From Bordetella parapertussis (GTDB taxonomy: Bacteria; Pseudomonadota; Gammaproteobacteria; Burkholderiales; Burkholderiaceae_C): DNA of 7,064 nucleotides. Made by a program: the position numbers and the translations under genes. Location: the NCBI GenBank assembly GCA_945875935.1, contig CAMCNE010000112.1, forward strand, positions 1-7,064, written 5' to 3'. Below, piece by piece: positions 4,201-7,064 of this stretch. Within the stretch, counting starts at the first letter, position 1. Each line of letters opens with the position of its first letter. The notes under the pieces are model-generated. The model ran no database searches. It was not told the DNA's origin and worked only from the letters and a program-made list of their open reading frames with translations.

Positions 4201-7064
4201 GTGACCACACCGACCCAGCACCTGCTCCACTTCGAAGGGGGCAATGCGCTCCCGGAATTTCGCGCCTTGTCGCTGCTGGCCAGGCTGTCGCAGTCAGTGC
4301 CGCGCATCACGGCGGTTCATGCTCGCCATGTGCACTGGGTGAGCAGCGCCGCACCGCTTGAGCGCGCTCAGCGCGATGCGCTTGAAGGCCTGCTGCGCTA
4401 CGGCGACCCCTATGCCGGAGCGACCGATGGCACGCTGATCGTGATCGCGCCTCGCCTGGGCACGGTGTCGCCCTGGGCCTCGAAGGCCACCGACATTGCC
4501 CACAACTGCGGCATCGGCATCCGGCGCGTCGAGCGTGTCACCGAATATCGCTTGACGCTCAAGACCGGCCTGCTCGGCGGCAGCAAGCCGCTCAGCGCCG
4601 ACGAGACGCAGGCCGTGGCCGCGCTGCTGCACGACCGCATGACCGAAAGCGTGCTGCTCAAGCGCGAAGACGCTGCCCACCTGTTTGACGAGCAGCCCGC
4701 CGCGCCGATGGCGCACGTCGATGTGCTGGGGCAAGGGCGTGGCGCGCTGGTCGCCGCCAATGCCGACTTTGGATTGGCGCTGTCTGACGACGAGATCGAC
4801 TACCTGGTGAATGCCTTCACCGGCTTGCAGCGCAACCCGACCGACGTCGAGCTGATGATGTTTGCGCAGGCCAACAGCGAGCACTGCCGCCACAAGATCT
4901 TCAACGCGCAGTTCACCGTCGACGGACTGCCGCAGGAGCACTCGCTGTTCCAGATGATTCGCAACACGCACCGTCTGGCGCCGCAGCACACGGTGATCGC
5001 CTACAGCGACAACTCGTCGGTGATGGAAGGCGGTGTCATCGAGCGCTGGCAGCCCGAGGGCTACACCAACGCGCCGCGCTATGGCTCAAGCACTGAGCTG
5101 GCGCACGTGCTGATGAAGGTCGAGACGCACAACCACCCGACGGCGATCTCGCCGTTTCCGGGCGCATCGACCGGCGCCGGTGGCGAGATCCGCGACGAAG
5201 GCGCGACCGGCCGTGGCTCGAAACCCAAGGCGGGTCTGACCGGCTTCACCGTGTCCAACTTGCACCTGCCGGGCGCCGACTGGCCGTGGGAGCACGTGGC
5301 CTACGGCAAGCCGGCGCACATCGCCAGCGCGCTGCAGATCATGATCGAAGGGCCGCTGGGCGGTGCCGCGTTCAACAACGAGTTCGGCCGGCCCAACCTC
5401 GCCGGCTACTTCCGCGTCTATGAGCAAGACGTGGGTTCGGGCGCCAACATGCAGCGTCGCGGCTATCACAAGCCCATCATGATTGCCGGCGGTCTGGGCA
5501 CCATTTCGGCATCACAGACCGAGAAGATCTCCTTTGCCGCGGGCACGCTGCTGATCCAGCTGGGCGGGCCCGGCATGCGCATCGGCATGGGTGGCAGCGC
5601 GGCGAGCTCGATGGCCGCAGGCGCCAACGCGGTGTCGCTCGACTTCGACTCGGTGCAGCGTGGCAACCCCGAGATCCAGCGCCGCGCGCAAGAGGTCATC
5701 AACCACTGCGCAGCGCTGGGCGACAACAACCCCATCCTCGCCATCCACGACGTGGGCGCCGGCGGCATTTCCAACGCCTTCCCGGAGCTGGTCGACGGGG
5801 CAGGGCGCGGCGCACGATTTGATTTGCGTCAGGTGCCGCTTGAAGAAAGTGGCCTGTCGCCCAAAGAGATCTGGAGCAACGAAAGCCAGGAGCGCTACGT
5901 GCTGGCGCTGCAACCCGATCTTTTGCCGGTGTTCGACGCGATGTGCGTGCGCGAGCGCTGCCCCTACGCGGTGGTCGGCGTGGCCACCGAAGCCAAGCAA
6001 CTGGTGCTGGCCGATGCGGCGGTTGATGCCGACCTGACTGCGACCAAGCCATCGGTGTTGGCCATCGACATGCCCATGGACGTGCTGCTGGGCAAGCCGC
6101 CCAAGATGCACCGCGATGTGCGGCGCTTGGCGCCCGAGCTGCCGGCGCTTGAACTGTCGGACGTGGCGCTCGAGACCGTGGCCTTCGACGTGCTGCGCCA
6201 TCCCACGGTGGCCAGCAAGCGCTTTTTGATCACCATCGGCGACCGCAGCGTGGGCGGCCTGAGCCACCGCGACCAGATGGTCGGCCCGTGGCAGGTGCCG
6301 GTGGCCGATTGCGCGGTCACGCTGGCCGATCACGTGGGCTTTCGTGGCGAGGCCATGAGCATGGGCGAGCGCACACCGCTGGCCGTGATCGACGCGGCCG
6401 CGTCGGGCCGCATGGCGGTGGGCGAGGCGCTGACCAACTTGCTGGCCGCGCCTTTCGTGCTCGAGCGCGTCAAGCTCAGCTGCAACTGGATGGCCGCGTG
6501 CGGCGAGCCGGGTGAAGACGCCGCGCTCTACGACACCGTGCGCGCCGTGGGCATGGAGCTGTGCCCCGCCTTGGGCATCAGCGTGCCGGTGGGCAAGGAC
6601 AGCTTGTCGATGCGCACCCGCTGGAGTGAAGGCAGCCAATCGCGTCAGGTGACCGCGCCGGTGTCGCTGATCGTGTCGGCCTTCGTCACGCTCGATGACG
6701 TGCGCTGCACCCTCACGCCGCAGCTGCAGAGCGGCGACAACACGCTGATCCTGATCGACCTGGGGCAGGGCCGCAACCGCATGGCCGGCTCGATGCTCGC
6801 GCAGGTGCTCAACCAGACCGGCAACGCCAGCGATGGCGTGCCTGATCTGGACGATCCGGCGCAGCTCAAATCATTGATCGCTGCCATCAACGAGCTGCGC
6901 GCCGAAGGCTGCCTGCTCGCGTACCACGACCGCAGCGATGGCGGGCTGTGGGCCACGGTGTGCGAGATGGCCTTTGCCGGCCACGTGGGCGTGAGCCTGA
7001 ACGTGGACATGCTGGTCACTGAGGGCGACGGCATCACCGACAGCCGCATGGATTGGGGCGACTC
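4201..7064 (+). CDS. purL: Phosphoribosylformylglycinamidine synthase (FGAM synthetase) PurL, large single-chain form, C-terminus cut by window edge
   Basis: PurL catalyses the ATP- and glutamine-dependent conversion of FGAR to FGAM, step four of de novo purine synthesis (family knowledge). The frame runs open for 954 codons; the large proteobacterial form is about 1,290-1,340 residues, so the glutaminase domain with its Cys-His-Glu triad lies beyond the window. Visible in order: a PurS-like N-terminal region (about 1-150); ANSEHCRHKIFNA (224-236); the first synthetase half with ETHNHPTAISPFPGASTGAG (308-327) followed by GEIRDEGATGRGS (328-340); HDVGAGGISNAFPEL (516-530); and the second half with DRSVGGLSHRDQMVGPWQVP (681-700), VGKDSLSM (797-804) and YHDRSDGGL (908-916). 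GTG 4201 is chosen because HLLHFEGGNALPEFRALSLL then falls at the usual family N-terminus. The in-frame GTG 4147 would add 18 residues unlike PurL. Only a weak CAGAG precedes the start. It is divergent from map. No frameshift or missing motif is seen. Confidence 0.97.
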   Translation, partial: MTTPTQHLLHFEGGNALPEFRALSLLARLSQSVPRITAVHARHVHWVSSAAPLERAQRDALEGLLRYGDPYAGATDGTLIVIAPRLGTVSPWASKATDIAHNCGIGIRRVERVTEYRLTLKTGLLGGSKPLSADETQAVAALLHDRMTESVLLKREDAAHLFDEQPAAPMAHVDVLGQGRGALVAANADFGLALSDDEIDYLVNAFTGLQRNPTDVELMMFAQANSEHCRHKIFNAQFTVDGLPQEHSLFQMIRNTHRLAPQHTVIAYSDNSSVMEGGVIERWQPEGYTNAPRYGSSTELAHVLMKVETHNHPTAISPFPGASTGAGGEIRDEGATGRGSKPKAGLTGFTVSNLHLPGADWPWEHVAYGKPAHIASALQIMIEGPLGGAAFNNEFGRPNLAGYFRVYEQDVGSGANMQRRGYHKPIMIAGGLGTISASQTEKISFAAGTLLIQLGGPGMRIGMGGSAASSMAAGANAVSLDFDSVQRGNPEIQRRAQEVINHCAALGDNNPILAIHDVGAGGISNAFPELVDGAGRGARFDLRQVPLEESGLSPKEIWSNESQERYVLALQPDLLPVFDAMCVRERCPYAVVGVATEAKQLVLADAAVDADLTATKPSVLAIDMPMDVLLGKPPKMHRDVRRLAPELPALELSDVALETVAFDVLRHPTVASKRFLITIGDRSVGGLSHRDQMVGPWQVPVADCAVTLADHVGFRGEAMSMGERTPLAVIDAAASGRMAVGEALTNLLAAPFVLERVKLSCNWMAACGEPGEDAALYDTVRAVGMELCPALGISVPVGKDSLSMRTRWSEGSQSRQVTAPVSLIVSAFVTLDDVRCTLTPQLQSGDNTLILIDLGQGRNRMAGSMLAQVLNQTGNASDGVPDLDDPAQLKSLIAAINELRAEGCLLAYHDRSDGGLWATVCEMAFAGHVGVSLNVDMLVTEGDGITDSRMDWGD

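Noticed and set aside
3134..4204. A 356-codon open frame on the + strand, antisense to map and the glnD 5' end
   Set aside because: It has the same low-information composition and overlaps a fully motif-supported map gene. It also crosses the divergent promoter region, which no real gene would be expected to do here.
4294..4989. A 231-codon - strand frame opposite the purL 5' part
   Set aside because: Its translation shows no domain, and the opposite strand reads continuous PurL sequence including ANSEHCRHK.
5512..6639. A 375-codon open frame on the - strand, antisense to purL
   Set aside because: It is His- and Gln-rich shadow translation lying opposite conserved PurL motifs. No start signal or domain is visible.
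1..7064. An undescribed system, mobile element, CRISPR array or RNA gene
   Set aside because: About 97 percent of the window is covered by four well-known housekeeping genes with intact motifs. I found no transposase, integrase, regularly spaced repeat, tRNA-like cloverleaf or compositional break.

Overview
This is an ordinary chromosomal housekeeping segment from a high-G+C bacterium. The genes, their protein sequences and the strong G/C third-position bias suggest a betaproteobacterium of the order Burkholderiales, most like a Comamonadaceae or neighbouring lineage. This placement rests on recalled family features (a full-length fused PurL, a bifunctional four-domain GlnD, a MnmH with N-terminal rhodanese) and not on a database search.

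Layout: the left 4.1 kb is a leftward gene set read in the order map (methionine aminopeptidase, 3287-4102), glnD (PII uridylyltransferase/uridylyl-removing enzyme, 586-3240) and mnmH (tRNA 2-selenouridine synthase, 560 down to the left window edge, C-terminal part missing). The gaps are 46 and 25 bases and no terminator is visible between them, so they may form one operon. From 4201 to the right edge runs the divergent purL (FGAM synthetase), of which 954 codons are present; the glutaminase end lies outside the window. The 98-base divergent spacer (4103-4200) contains one -10-like hexamer for each direction only 12 bases apart, and a small hairpin in the predicted purL leader.

Functional links: GlnD senses glutamine and sets the uridylylation state of PII proteins. 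PurL consumes glutamine in purine synthesis. Map trims initiator methionine, and MnmH modifies the wobble base of Lys, Glu and Gln tRNAs. The glutamine theme linking purL and glnD may be coincidental.

I see no mobile element, CRISPR array, tRNA, rRNA, phage gene or defence gene. I do not see a novel system here. The points worth a second look are mainly about expression: the unclear glnD start with an overlapping mini-ORF and hairpin, the compact map/purL divergent promoter region, and the gene order. The long open frames antisense to glnD, map and purL are best explained as high-G+C shadows.
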